Shown: piece by piece, positions 22,864-31,886 of the stretch
How positions within the stretch are numbered: position 1 is the stretch's first letter
Layout of the letters: every line of letters begins with the position of its first letter
Origin: Pseudomonas japonica
GTDB taxonomy: Bacteria > Pseudomonadota > Gammaproteobacteria > Pseudomonadales > Pseudomonadaceae
NCBI RefSeq assembly: GCF_900188455.1
Contig: NZ_FZOL01000010.1
Coordinates: forward strand, 1-64,000
DNA length: 64,000 nt
Direction of reading: 5' to 3'
The notes under the pieces: model-generated
What the model was told of the DNA's origin: nothing
Seen by the model: the letters and a program-made list of their open reading frames with translations, nothing else
Database searches by the model: none
Position numbers and translations under genes: made by a program

Positions 22864-23472
22864 ATGACCAGCCTCCTGCCACTGAACAGCACCTTGCTGG
22901 AACGGGCTGTGGAGGCCGCCTCGGCGGATGTTCCGCAGATTCCGCTGCGAACCCTGTACAACCCCGACACCTGTCCGTCGCACCTGCTGCACCAGCTGGC
23001 GCTGGCCTGGTCGGTGGATCGCTGGGACGAGAGCTGGCCGGATGCGGTCAAGCGCGCGGTGATCCGTGGCTCGTTCCAGGTCCATGCGCGCAAGGGCACC
23101 CTTGGCGCCTTGCGCCGGGTGGTGGAGCCCTTCGGCTACCTGATCGAAGTCGCCGAATGGTTCAACACCGTGCCGCCAGGCGTACCTGGCACCTTCGCCC
23201 TGAAGATCGGCGTGTCCGAGTCGGGCATCAGCGAGGAGACCTATGAAGAGCTCACCGCGCTGATCGACGACGCCCGACCGGTCAGCCGGCACATGATTGC
23301 TCTGGCAATCAGCTTGGAGTCGGTCGGCAGCTTGTATGTGCGCGGCTCGGTGAGCGAGGGCGAAGTGCTCGACGTGTACCCGCCAACGCCGCGTCAAATC
23401 GAGGTCACCGGCCGCATTGGACGCGGTGGCCGTGAACACTCCATTGATACTCTGGACATTGCATATGGTTGA
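22864..23472 (+). CDS. Tail protein gpI
   Basis: GpI connects baseplate wedges to the tail fibers in P2-like tails. The 202-residue protein has the family signature LHQLALAWSVDRWDESWPD-type stretch near residue 40-60 and the VHARKGTLGALRRVVEPFGY segment that follows. It starts one base after gpJ and its last eight bases overlap the fiber gene, so expression is coupled. Confidence 0.92.
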   Translation: MTSLLPLNSTLLERAVEAASADVPQIPLRTLYNPDTCPSHLLHQLALAWSVDRWDESWPDAVKRAVIRGSFQVHARKGTLGALRRVVEPFGYLIEVAEWFNTVPPGVPGTFALKIGVSESGISEETYEELTALIDDARPVSRHMIALAISLESVGSLYVRGSVSEGEVLDVYPPTPRQIEVTGRIGRGGREHSIDTLDIAYG

Positions 23473-26143
23473 CCAGAACTCCCAGTTTTACGCCATTCTC
23501 ACGACGGTGGGGGCGGCCAAGCAGGCCAACGCCGATGCCTTGGGCATCCCGTGGAAAATCACCCAGATGGGTGTAGGTGATGCCAACGGCACCGACCCGA
23601 CGCCCAATGCCACTCAAACTGCCTTGATTGGTGAATGGCGCCGTGCGCCGCTGAATCAGCTGAAGGTTGACGAAAAAGACAGCGCCATCATCGTTGCCGA
23701 GCAGGTCATTCCGGCGGATGTGGGTGGACGCTGGATTCGCGAAATCGGTCTTTATGATGCGGATGGCGATCTGGTGGCCGTCGCCAACTGTGCCCCGACT
23801 TACAAGCCGCTCCTGAGCCAAGGCTCGGGGCGTACGCAAGTGGTGCGTATGAGCCTGGTCGTCAGTAGCGCCAGCAACGTGCAGTTGCGCATCGACCCCA
23901 GTGTTGTGCTGGCTACCCGCGAATGGGTCACCGAGGAACTGGCTCGTCAGGATTTCAAGCATTCGGTGCTGGCTGCTACCACCACTGCTGTCACGCTGAG
24001 CGGCTTGCAGACGATCGACGGTGTGGCGCTGCAGGCCGGCAACCGGGTACTGGTCAAGGATCAGAATGCCGCCAAGGACAACGGCCTGTATGTGGTCGCC
24101 GCTGGTGCATGGGGACGTAGCACCGACGCTGACAGCAATGCCAAGGTGACGCCGGGACTGATGGTCCTCGTGGAGAAGGGTACGGCAAACAGCGACAGCG
24201 CCTGGCAACTGGTCACCGATGGGCCGATCAGCCTGGGTGTGACCAGCCTGTCGTTCGAGATGGCATTTGGGCGAACGGGTGTCGCGGCGAGTACCTACCG
24301 CAGCGTGACGGTCGACAAGTACGGTCGCGTGGTTGCAGCGACCAATCCTACGACAGTTGCCGGATACGGGCTCACCGATGTCTACACCAGGAGCCAGCTA
24401 GACACCGAGCTGGCGTTGAAGTCGCCGCTGATCAGTCCGGCTCTTGCCGGTGTCCCGACCGCTCCCACGGCAGCGCGAGGCAACAATTCCCAGCAGCTTG
24501 CCAACACGGCGTTCGTCACGGACGCAATCAGTACGCTGATCGCGGGCTCGCCCGGTGCATTGGACACATTGAAGGAACTGGCGGATGCCTTGGGTAATGA
24601 CCCCAACTTCGCGACCACTATCCTCAATCGATTGAACGCAAAGGCCGACAAGGCAAGCACCCTGGCAGGCTATGGGATAACCGATGACGCTCAGATCAGA
24701 GGGCAGAACCTGATCGGTGCATTCACCATGGAATGCCTCGATATTTCTGTCTACCCGTATGCGTCAGGGATATTGATCAAGACCAAACTCCCTGCATGGG
24801 ACGGCGGCATGCCTACGCTGACCATCAAAGGCGCGCTGGACGGGTATACAACTCCTTTCGAAGCTCAACTGAACTGGTACTACTGGGAAGATGCGATATA
24901 CCAACCCAAGTTGCAGGTGAGTGGACCGAAGGTTGCCATCGGCTCAGGATTCAATGCCTACCTCATTCCGGTGAATGGGCTTATCCACATACGTCTGGAA
25001 CTTGGTCTCAACGCTTACATTCCACGTCTGACCATTACAGCCCTTCGGACCCGGACGTATGGTGCGGACCGTGCTTACTATCAGGACTGGACAAGCGAAG
25101 TCTACGAAAGCCCGATTGCTGGTGAAGTGAAAGCCGAGCGTACGGTCGTTCTGAACTCCCGAAACATATCGGCGCCCGCGTTAGGGCTGGCCAAGGACGG
25201 AGAGATTCCTGTCAGTGCGGTAACGGGGCTGACTGCGGCGCTCAATGGCAAGGCGTCGTCCGCACATGCTCATGCCATTGCCGACGTGACGGGGTTGGCT
25301 GCGTCGCTCAATCTGGCTTCCGGCCTGGCTGCGAGCGACACCACGCAGGATCCCAATCTCGCGGTCAACCAGGTCATCCTGACCAATCACGCCAATGCAC
25401 CAGTCTCCGGGTTCTATTGGCATATCACTACCTCGTTCTACAACGCCATCAATGCCGCATCGAATCGCGCACAGACGGCCGTGCAATACAACGGCGGCAG
25501 TGAAGTCTATGTGCGAAGTTATTTCAATGGGCAGTGGACAGCTTGGGACCGCCTGGATAAGCAAGTATGGCCAGGAACCATCGTGTACTTCCTGTCCAAT
25601 CTGGCGCCGCCGGGGTATCTCAAGGCAAACGGAGCACAAATCAGCCGTACCAGTTACGCCAGGTTGTTTGCGGCGATCGGTACCTACGCTGGGGCAGGCG
25701 ACGGAAGTACGACGTTCCATCTGCCAGATCTTCGCGGCGAATTCCTGCGCGGCTGGGATGATGCACGAGGACTGGATGCCAATCGGGCCCTGGGCTCATT
25801 GCAGTCCAGTCAGAACCTGAGCCACGTACACACGGGTGTAACGGATGTTCGCGGCTCGCACATACATCTGGTGAGCGGCAATACCACGTCGGGCGGGGCC
25901 CATGCACACCCGGTCAATCGAGCGCAGAACAACAGCGTCGGTGCCTTGGCTGACAGGGTGACGACCGCCTATGGGGATGCGGGGACGGCAGCTGCCGTCT
26001 CGGTTACGGGTGAGCACGCCCACACCTTCACCGGCAGTTCCGACTACGCCGGGGCGCACGATCACAGCCTGATCATCTATGCGGATGGTGGTAGTGAAGC
26101 ACGTCCTCGCAACTTGGCTTTGCTCGCCTGCATCAAATACTGA
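23465..26143 (+). CDS. Tail fiber protein (gpH-like) with collar domain
   Basis: This is the main receptor-binding fiber of the tailocin, 892 residues. The N-terminal 150 residues form the baseplate-attachment domain typical of P2-type fibers (QFYAILTTVGAAKQANAD, QVIPADVGGRWIREIGLYD). Shaft repeats follow, with TVAGYGLTD / TLAGYGITD and a head-binding-like TAPTA segment. A middle region (about residues 420-560), lower in GC, has no recognisable motif. The C-terminus is a phage tail-collar domain (GTIVYFLSNLAPPGYLKANG, FHLPDLRGEFLRGWDD) with His-rich metal-binding pairs and the common ending RPRNLALLACIKY. The ATG at 23465 overlaps gpI. This protein should set target-strain specificity. Confidence 0.92.
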   Translation: MVDQNSQFYAILTTVGAAKQANADALGIPWKITQMGVGDANGTDPTPNATQTALIGEWRRAPLNQLKVDEKDSAIIVAEQVIPADVGGRWIREIGLYDADGDLVAVANCAPTYKPLLSQGSGRTQVVRMSLVVSSASNVQLRIDPSVVLATREWVTEELARQDFKHSVLAATTTAVTLSGLQTIDGVALQAGNRVLVKDQNAAKDNGLYVVAAGAWGRSTDADSNAKVTPGLMVLVEKGTANSDSAWQLVTDGPISLGVTSLSFEMAFGRTGVAASTYRSVTVDKYGRVVAATNPTTVAGYGLTDVYTRSQLDTELALKSPLISPALAGVPTAPTAARGNNSQQLANTAFVTDAISTLIAGSPGALDTLKELADALGNDPNFATTILNRLNAKADKASTLAGYGITDDAQIRGQNLIGAFTMECLDISVYPYASGILIKTKLPAWDGGMPTLTIKGALDGYTTPFEAQLNWYYWEDAIYQPKLQVSGPKVAIGSGFNAYLIPVNGLIHIRLELGLNAYIPRLTITALRTRTYGADRAYYQDWTSEVYESPIAGEVKAERTVVLNSRNISAPALGLAKDGEIPVSAVTGLTAALNGKASSAHAHAIADVTGLAASLNLASGLAASDTTQDPNLAVNQVILTNHANAPVSGFYWHITTSFYNAINAASNRAQTAVQYNGGSEVYVRSYFNGQWTAWDRLDKQVWPGTIVYFLSNLAPPGYLKANGAQISRTSYARLFAAIGTYAGAGDGSTTFHLPDLRGEFLRGWDDARGLDANRALGSLQSSQNLSHVHTGVTDVRGSHIHLVSGNTTSGGAHAHPVNRAQNNSVGALADRVTTAYGDAGTAAAVSVTGEHAHTFTGSSDYAGAHDHSLIIYADGGSEARPRNLALLACIKY

Positions 26144-26150
26144 GGACTCT

Positions 26151-26747
26151 ATGACTGCACCGACGATCTACCATGCTCACCCCATGACGGGTGAGTACCT
26201 GGGCCAGGGCATTGCTGATCCCGATCCCATGGATAAGGAAAACTGGCTGATTCCAGGTTTTGCCTATCTGGACGCACCGCCTGAAGTGCCCACCTTGAAA
26301 GTGGCGAGGCGCTCGGGAGACAAAAGCTCCTGGGAAGTAGTCGATGACTACCGGGGCCCGGTTTACAGCACTTCCACTGGTGAGGTCCAGGAGTACACCC
26401 GGTTGGGAAGTCTTCCGGAAGGACTGACGCTGCACCCTCGACCAGCGGCGTTCTACCGCTGGAATGGTACGGCCTGGGAGTTGGACAAGCTTGCCCAACT
26501 GGTGGGCGCGCGTGCTGACGCATTGACCAGCCGTGACGAACGCCTGGCGTTGGCAACCATGCGTATTGCGCCTTTGGAGGATGCGGTGTACCTCCAGCGG
26601 GCGACTGAGACCGAAAAGGAGCAGTTGCTTGCCTGGAAGACATATCGCATGAACCTCGGACGCATCGAGCAACTGGACGGTTTCCCGCTGGCCTTCGAGT
26701 GGCCCCCAAGCCCCGATGGCGAGCAAACCGACAAAGCCACTGACTGA
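26151..26747 (+). CDS. Tail fiber assembly chaperone
   Basis: Fiber assembly proteins help the fiber trimer fold and are specific to their partner. The 198-residue product starts with a domain like other Pseudomonas fiber chaperones (YHAHPMTGEYLGQG, DPDPMDKENWLIPG). Its C-terminal part is helical, with charged repeats and the segment ATETEKEQLLAWKTYR, typical of tail-fiber-assembly families. The ATG at 26151 has GAGGA just upstream and follows the fiber stop by 7 bp. Two terminator-like hairpins follow. Confidence 0.88.
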   Translation: MTAPTIYHAHPMTGEYLGQGIADPDPMDKENWLIPGFAYLDAPPEVPTLKVARRSGDKSSWEVVDDYRGPVYSTSTGEVQEYTRLGSLPEGLTLHPRPAAFYRWNGTAWELDKLAQLVGARADALTSRDERLALATMRIAPLEDAVYLQRATETEKEQLLAWKTYRMNLGRIEQLDGFPLAFEWPPSPDGEQTDKATD

Positions 26748-26820
26748 AAGCCCCGCACCGCCGGGGCTTTTTCTTTTTCGCAACACCCCCTGAACGGCCC
26801 CGCACTGACGGGGCCTTCTC
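26747..26820 (+). terminator. Double terminator-like hairpins between fiber and sheath modules
   Basis: The first hairpin (AAAGCCCCG / CGGGGCTTT, then a T-rich tract) is at 26747-26772. The second (GGCCCCG-CACTGA-CGGGGCC, then TTCTC) is at 26796-26820. They fall between the fiber chaperone and sheath genes in an otherwise same-strand operon. Confidence 0.75.
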
Positions 26821-26838
26821 ATTTCTGGAGACATACCC

Positions 26839-28005
26839 ATGAGTGGATTCTTCCACGGCGTTACCGTAACCAACGTCGACACCGGCGCCCGCAGCATCGC
26901 GCTGCCGTCCTCGTCCATCATCGGCCTGGTCGATACCTTCACCGAAGGCTCGACCGTCACGGCCAAGGCCAACGACCTGGTGCTGATCACCAGCGAGCGT
27001 GAAGCCATCGCCGCGTTCGGCGCCGAAGCCGCGATCACCAAGGCCTGCCAGGCCGTCTTTGCCCGGGCCAGGGCGGTCATCGTCGCCTGCGGCGTGGCCA
27101 AGCTGACCGACGCCGCCGAGCAGACCTCGGCGATCATCGGCAGCGTCGAGGCCGACGGCAAGCGCACCGGCCTGCAGGCCCTGCTCGACGGCAAGAGCCG
27201 TTTCAACGCCCAGCCACGCCTGCTGGTGACCCCGAAACACAGCGCTACCCAAGCCGTCGGCACCGCCCTGGTGGCCCTGGCCGACAAGCTGCGCGGCCTG
27301 GCCATCATCGATGGGCCGAACAGCACCGACGAGGCCGCCCTGGCCTACGCGGAAAACTTCGGCGCCAAGCGTGCCTTCATGGTCGACCCGGGCGTGAAGT
27401 ACTGGGACACCGGCGCCGACGCCACCGTCGATGCCCCGGCTTCGGCCTGGGTCGCCGGCCTGTTCGCCTGGACTGACAGCGAGTACGGCTTCTGGGCATC
27501 CCCGTCGAACAAGGAGTTCGTCGGCATCACCGGCACCACCCGTGCGGTGGAGTTCCTCGACGGCGACGCGAGCTGCCGTGCCAACCTGCTGAACAACGCC
27601 AACATCACCACCATCATCCGTGACGACGGCTTCCGCCTGTGGGGCAACCGCACGCTGTCCAGCGATCCGAAATGGGCCTTCGTCACCCGCGTGCGGACCA
27701 TGGACATCGTCATGGACGCGATCCTCTACGGCCACAAGTGGGCCGTCGACCGCTCGATCACCGCGACCTACGTCAAGGACGTGACCGAGGGCCTGGAGAA
27801 CTTCATGCGCGACCTCAAGGCGCAGGGCGCGATCATCAACTTCGAGGTGTACGCCGACACCGAGCTCAACACCGCCAGCCAGCTGGAGCAGGGCAAGGTC
27901 TACTGGAACATCCGCTTCACCGACGTACCCCCCGCTGAAAACCCCAACTTCCGTGTCGAGGTCACCAACCAGTGGTTGACCGAAGTCCTCGACCAGGCCG
28001 CTTAA
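26839..28005 (+). CDS. Contractile tail sheath protein (gpFI)
   Basis: The sheath surrounds the tube and contracts to drive it into the target cell; its presence defines an R-type rather than F-type tailocin. The 388-residue protein has the family N-terminus (FFHGVTVTNVDTGARSI) and the conserved C-terminal segments ATYVKDVTEGLENFMRDL and GKVYWNIRF. GGAG precedes the ATG. It is strongly GC-rich with C/G-ending codons, like the core tail genes and unlike the tailspike. The tube gene follows after 13 bp. Confidence 0.96.
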   Translation: MSGFFHGVTVTNVDTGARSIALPSSSIIGLVDTFTEGSTVTAKANDLVLITSEREAIAAFGAEAAITKACQAVFARARAVIVACGVAKLTDAAEQTSAIIGSVEADGKRTGLQALLDGKSRFNAQPRLLVTPKHSATQAVGTALVALADKLRGLAIIDGPNSTDEAALAYAENFGAKRAFMVDPGVKYWDTGADATVDAPASAWVAGLFAWTDSEYGFWASPSNKEFVGITGTTRAVEFLDGDASCRANLLNNANITTIIRDDGFRLWGNRTLSSDPKWAFVTRVRTMDIVMDAILYGHKWAVDRSITATYVKDVTEGLENFMRDLKAQGAIINFEVYADTELNTASQLEQGKVYWNIRFTDVPPAENPNFRVEVTNQWLTEVLDQAA

Positions 28006-28018
28006 GGAGCAACAACAC

Positions 28019-28528
28019 ATGGCAATGATTCCCGAAACCCTCGCCAACCTGAACCTGTTCGTCGATGGCGTCAGCTTCCAGGGCAACGTCTCCAGTCTGA
28101 CCCTGCCGAAACTCAGCCTGAAAGCTGCCGAGCAGCGCTTCGGCGGCATGGATGTCCCGGTCGATATCGACCAGGGCATGGAAAAGATCACCGCCGAATT
28201 CGCCACCGCCGGCGTGCGTCCGGAGTCGCTGAAGTTCTTTGGCCTGGCCGACAACTCGGCGTTCAACGGCGTCTTCCGCGGCGCCTTCAAAGGCCTGAAA
28301 GGCAAGATCACGCCGGTCATCGTCACCCTGCGCGGCGCGATGACCGTGGTGGAAATGGGCGAGTGGAAGACGCCGAGCGAAAGCTCGGTCAAGCACACCG
28401 TCTCCCTGACCTACTACAAGCTGGAGATCGATGGCCGGCTGATGTACGAGATCGATCCGCTGGGCATGAAGCGGGTGATCAACGGCGTCGACCAGCTCAT
28501 CGCCCAGCGCACCGCCCTCGGCCTCTGA
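28019..28528 (+). CDS. Major tail tube protein (gpFII)
   Basis: Hexameric rings of this protein form the inner tube. The 169-residue length and the N-terminal pattern (IPETLANLNLFVDG, FQGNVSSLTLPKL) are typical of P2 FII-like tubes, with KLEIDGRLMYEIDPLG near the C-terminus. AGGAG lies before the ATG. It follows the sheath and precedes the gpE chaperone, the P2 order. Confidence 0.95.
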   Translation: MAMIPETLANLNLFVDGVSFQGNVSSLTLPKLSLKAAEQRFGGMDVPVDIDQGMEKITAEFATAGVRPESLKFFGLADNSAFNGVFRGAFKGLKGKITPVIVTLRGAMTVVEMGEWKTPSESSVKHTVSLTYYKLEIDGRLMYEIDPLGMKRVINGVDQLIAQRTALGL

Positions 28529-28546
28529 CACAAGGAGCAAGCTCGT

Positions 28547-28846
28547 ATGACGCAAGCAACGAAAGTACCCGCCTGGATGACCGTCAGCGCCGAGCGCGTG
28601 GTGGTCAGGCTCAGCCGCCCCACCGAGGCCAACGGTGTGCAGGTCGACAGCCTGGCACTGCGGGCGCCGACAGTGCGTGACCTGCGTGCCGCGCAGTCGG
28701 ATACCGCCGACGATGCCACCCGGGAGTTGAACCTGTTCGCTTCCCTCGCCGAAGTCGGCATCAAGGATCTCGAGGGGCTGGCCCTGAAAGACTACAGCCG
28801 TCTGCAGGCTGGCTATTTTCGCTTGGTGCAGGACGACGAGCTTTGA
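28547..28846 (+). CDS. Tail assembly chaperone gpE, zero-frame product
   Basis: This 99-residue protein occupies the position of P2 gpE between tube and tape measure. The N-terminal half is basic (RVVVRLSRPTEANG) and the middle has the family-like DSLALRAPTVRDLRAAQ segment. It ends ...QDDEL, with last codons GAG CTT TGA followed by C. GpE-type proteins wrap or guard the tape measure before tube polymerisation. The stop context is that of a +1 frameshift site, giving a longer gpE+E' product. Confidence 0.85.
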   Translation: MTQATKVPAWMTVSAERVVVRLSRPTEANGVQVDSLALRAPTVRDLRAAQSDTADDATRELNLFASLAEVGIKDLEGLALKDYSRLQAGYFRLVQDDEL

Positions 28847-28958
28847 CCCCTCAAGGCAAAAGGCGGCAGCGAAGCGGCTCGCGAAAGAGCTGAACTTCTC
28901 TGCCGCCGAGATCATGACCATGTCGTACTCCGACATGGTCTGGTGGCTCACAGAGTGA
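28845..28958 (+). CDS. GpE' extension reached by predicted +1 frameshift
   Basis: In the +1 frame from CTT TGA C, translation would continue 37 residues from Asp to a TGA at 28956-28958, giving a 136-residue fusion with gpE. The extension ends in a pattern like P2 gpE' (ELNFSAAEIMTMSYSDMVWW). It lacks its own start codon or Shine-Dalgarno near the junction. The frame stays open through the overlap, and TMP begins 27 bp later. A tail E/E' overlap is conserved in many phages but usually uses -1 slippage, so this is inference from sequence and family layout. Confidence 0.65.
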   Translation, partial: DPSRQKAAAKRLAKELNFSAAEIMTMSYSDMVWWLTE

Positions 28959-28985
28959 GCCGGGTTTGCACGCAGGGAGGATGAG

Positions 28986-31877
28986 ATGGCGGGCGAACTG
29001 AAATTCGAGATGAGGAGCGAAGCGGTAGTCGATCCGATTCTGGGGCAGGTGTTCAGTCAGATCGACGCCCAGGTCGGTCAGACCGAGATGCTGGCACTGC
29101 GAATCGGTGACGCCTTGAGGCAGGCCACCGAGAGCGCATTGCCTCTTGCCACGGCATTCAAGACGGCCAACGAAACGGCAGCGGAATCGGCACAGAAGTG
29201 GCAGGCATCGCTGGATGACATTGGCCGGAAATTGGCTACCCAGTTGGACACGCTGCCCAAGCTGACCAAGGCCTACGAGGATTTAGGCAAGGCGATGGGG
29301 GCGGTTCGGCTGCCGGCTGCCGTTCAGCCATCCGAGAGAGAGGCAGCGCGTGAAAAGGTTGTCGATGCATCCGGGGCAGTGCTGAAGTCGGCTGGCGGTT
29401 CGGTCGATACCTTCGCCAGCTATGAAGGAATCGTCGGCAAGCTGGTACGCCAGGGCGAGAAAGACCCGAAGAAATGGGCTGCGCAGACCGAACGGGTCGA
29501 GGCGCAGATCGCCAGGATGACCCATGGCACAAGCCTCAGTAAAACCGAGGCCGCCAACCAGCTCTTGAGCATGTTCAACGCAGGCATGGACCTGAATGAT
29601 CTGGTGCCCGAAGGGCGTCTTGCGGCCAGGTTCGCCGATGGTCAGCAAGTGAGCGAGGGGGTTACAGCCGGCCTGTTTCGTACCCTGTCCCAAGGGCAGG
29701 GGACTGCGGAACTCGAACGCTTGTTGAACACGATCATCGGTCAGGCAGGTGATGGAAAACTTGGCATCACCTCCACGGCCGAGGCGATCACCCGGCTGCT
29801 TCCGCAAGTCGGGGGAGCACCTGAAGATGTGGTCCGTTTGTCTGCGATTCTCCAGCAGGAATCGAAGAAAACGGGGAATTACAACGACGTGGTCAGTGCT
29901 ACCAAGGCGCTCTTTCTCGAATACAAGCGTGAAGGAGGAAGCAGCGCGGCTGATCTTGCTCGCTACGGCCAGGCGTTCATGCCCAAGCAAGCTGACGGTC
30001 CTGTCCCGAACTACATCGAAGAAAAGCTCGATGGGCGTCAGCAGAGTCTGGAGTGGCAACAGAAAGCGCGAGAGTCTGCCAACGAGCGTGTATCGGTCGG
30101 AGTAGGCGGCGCCCTGGCACCGATCTATTCGACCTGGACGAATCTGATGACCACCGCAGCCAATATTCTTGGTGTTGTGGTCGAGCAGTTGAGTGGCGTT
30201 GTAACGGTCTTGGGCGGCGTTGTAGTGGGCGTTGCCGGTGTGGTGACCGCGCTCGCTGCCGTAGCTAAAGGCAAGGTGCTGCTTGAAGCTGCCAAGCTGG
30301 CTTCTGGCCCGCAAGGCAAGGTCCTGGCTGACGCTGCCAGGACGGTGTTCAAGCCGCAGGCCAATGATCCGGGAGTCCGGGGGCGCGTCGTTCAGGCTGC
30401 CGGCAAGGTCAAGACGCTTCTGCCGGAGTCCCTGCGAAGTCCTTCGACAATACCTGCTTGGCAGAAGGTTGCGGGCGGATCCCTGGCGGCTATAGCAAGC
30501 CTGTCGTTGGCTGTCGATACCTACCAGAACGCCGGTTCTGCCAAAGAGAAAAGCGAAGGTTACGGCGAGGCCGCCGGTACTCTTGTGGGTGGCCTGCTCG
30601 GTGCGTTCCTCGGGCCGCTGGGATCGGCTGCCGTAGGCTATGTCGGCGGCAAACTTGGAAAACTTGCCGGCGCCAAGATCAATGAAATCTGGGGAGAGGA
30701 TGGCAAGGAAGGCACCGTGAACACCGCGCCACCCTTGCCGGGATTGCCTGGGGCAGATGCAGGGAAACTGCTCACGGTGGTCAAGGCGCCCGGTCCCGGT
30801 GACCTGTTGTTGAAAGCTCCGGGCGAAACGGGAAGGAGCTTGAACTCAGACCCAGGTGTCTCTGCGCCGAAGATGCAATCGGTGCCAGTGAAAGCAGATC
30901 CGGGTACGGGGGAAGTGGGCACGGTCATCAAGAAGTCCAGTCCCGCAATCCTGTTGCTCAAGGAGCCGGGCGAAACAGGTGGCCGGGGGCTGCGCTCAGG
31001 TCAGGACGCACCTGCCTTGCACATGCAACCCGTGCCGGCATTGCCTGGTATGGGGGCAGCAGGCGCTGTGATGCCTCGGGCAGATGCAGGGAAGCTGCTC
31101 ACGGTAATCAAGGAACCCGGTCCCGGTGCGCTGTTGCTGAACGCTCCAGGCGAAACGGGAGGACGCTCGAACTCAGGCCCGGCTGCCACTGCGCCGAAGA
31201 TGCAATCGGTGCCACTGAACGCTGATCTGGGTACGGGGCAAGTGGGCGCGGTCGTCAAGGAGTCCAGTCCCGCAATCCTGTTGCTCAAGGAGCCGGGCGA
31301 AACGGGTGGCCGGGGGCTGCGCCCAGGTCAGGACGCACCTGCCTTGCACATGCAACCCGTGCCGGGATTGCCTGGCGTGGGTGGGGTGGCAGCAGGCGCT
31401 GTGATCAAAGAGATTCGTCCCGGAGCCCTGTTGCGCAAGGAGCCAGGCAATGCGGACGACGTGGTTTCACATTCAAGTACTGGTGTTCCGGCAGTGCTAG
31501 TGGCCATGCCGGGAGCTGCGCTCGAAAGTCCTCCAGGGGGGCAGGTCCAGTACGGGCGTGAACATACCCTCCAGAGTCAACGGCCTGTCCCCGTGCGAAG
31601 TGGCGACGTTGTTCGCTCCCTGGCAGACGGTGCCCCGGCAGCGATCTCGCTTCCGGAGTCCAATTCGGCTACCCCTGTATCGATCAATGCGGCGTCGCCA
31701 CAGCATTTCGCTGTTTCTCCAACGATCGCCATCAACGTCCAGGGCACCATCACCGAGCCTGCGGAGCTCGTCCGGATTCTGCAGCCGGAAGTTCAGCGGA
31801 TGTTCACCGATCTGGCCGCCCAGACGAACCGCGGCAACCAGATGTGGGACAACCCGGCCGCCACCTACGTCGCATAA
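28986..31877 (+). CDS. Tail tape measure protein
   Basis: The tape measure sets tail length and is 963 residues here. The N-terminal third is helical and coiled-coil-like. A strongly hydrophobic segment lies near residues 390-425 (VVTVLGGVVVGVAGVVTAL), and a Gly-rich hydrophobic stretch (GTLVGGLLGAFLGPLGSAA) near 530-550. Residues 590-807 are a tandem duplication of 109 residues. AGGGAGG precedes the ATG. Codon use is more mixed than in the sheath and tube genes. The C-terminus has a short conserved-looking segment (INVQGTITEPAELVRIL). Confidence 0.92.
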   Translation: MAGELKFEMRSEAVVDPILGQVFSQIDAQVGQTEMLALRIGDALRQATESALPLATAFKTANETAAESAQKWQASLDDIGRKLATQLDTLPKLTKAYEDLGKAMGAVRLPAAVQPSEREAAREKVVDASGAVLKSAGGSVDTFASYEGIVGKLVRQGEKDPKKWAAQTERVEAQIARMTHGTSLSKTEAANQLLSMFNAGMDLNDLVPEGRLAARFADGQQVSEGVTAGLFRTLSQGQGTAELERLLNTIIGQAGDGKLGITSTAEAITRLLPQVGGAPEDVVRLSAILQQESKKTGNYNDVVSATKALFLEYKREGGSSAADLARYGQAFMPKQADGPVPNYIEEKLDGRQQSLEWQQKARESANERVSVGVGGALAPIYSTWTNLMTTAANILGVVVEQLSGVVTVLGGVVVGVAGVVTALAAVAKGKVLLEAAKLASGPQGKVLADAARTVFKPQANDPGVRGRVVQAAGKVKTLLPESLRSPSTIPAWQKVAGGSLAAIASLSLAVDTYQNAGSAKEKSEGYGEAAGTLVGGLLGAFLGPLGSAAVGYVGGKLGKLAGAKINEIWGEDGKEGTVNTAPPLPGLPGADAGKLLTVVKAPGPGDLLLKAPGETGRSLNSDPGVSAPKMQSVPVKADPGTGEVGTVIKKSSPAILLLKEPGETGGRGLRSGQDAPALHMQPVPALPGMGAAGAVMPRADAGKLLTVIKEPGPGALLLNAPGETGGRSNSGPAATAPKMQSVPLNADLGTGQVGAVVKESSPAILLLKEPGETGGRGLRPGQDAPALHMQPVPGLPGVGGVAAGAVIKEIRPGALLRKEPGNADDVVSHSSTGVPAVLVAMPGAALESPPGGQVQYGREHTLQSQRPVPVRSGDVVRSLADGAPAAISLPESNSATPVSINAASPQHFAVSPTIAINVQGTITEPAELVRILQPEVQRMFTDLAAQTNRGNQMWDNPAATYVA
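30753..31406 (+). repeat. Two 327-bp tandem repeats in the tape measure gene
   Basis: Units start at 30753 and 31080 (GCAGATGCAGGGAA in both) and are highly similar along 327 bp (109 codons each). Each unit itself contains two related half-repeats with LLL(K/N)(A/E)PGETG and a following P-x-MQ-x-VP motif; a fifth partial copy (LLRKEPGNAD) follows. The duplication keeps the reading frame. Confidence 0.9.
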
Positions 31878-31886
31878 GGAGATCCC

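Noticed and set aside
28841..28905. -1 frameshift from gpE, as in P2 gpE/E'
   Set aside because: The -1 frame after the gpE end meets a stop after about 17 codons with a basic, non-gpE'-like sequence. No slippery heptamer of the X XXY YYZ type lies at the end.
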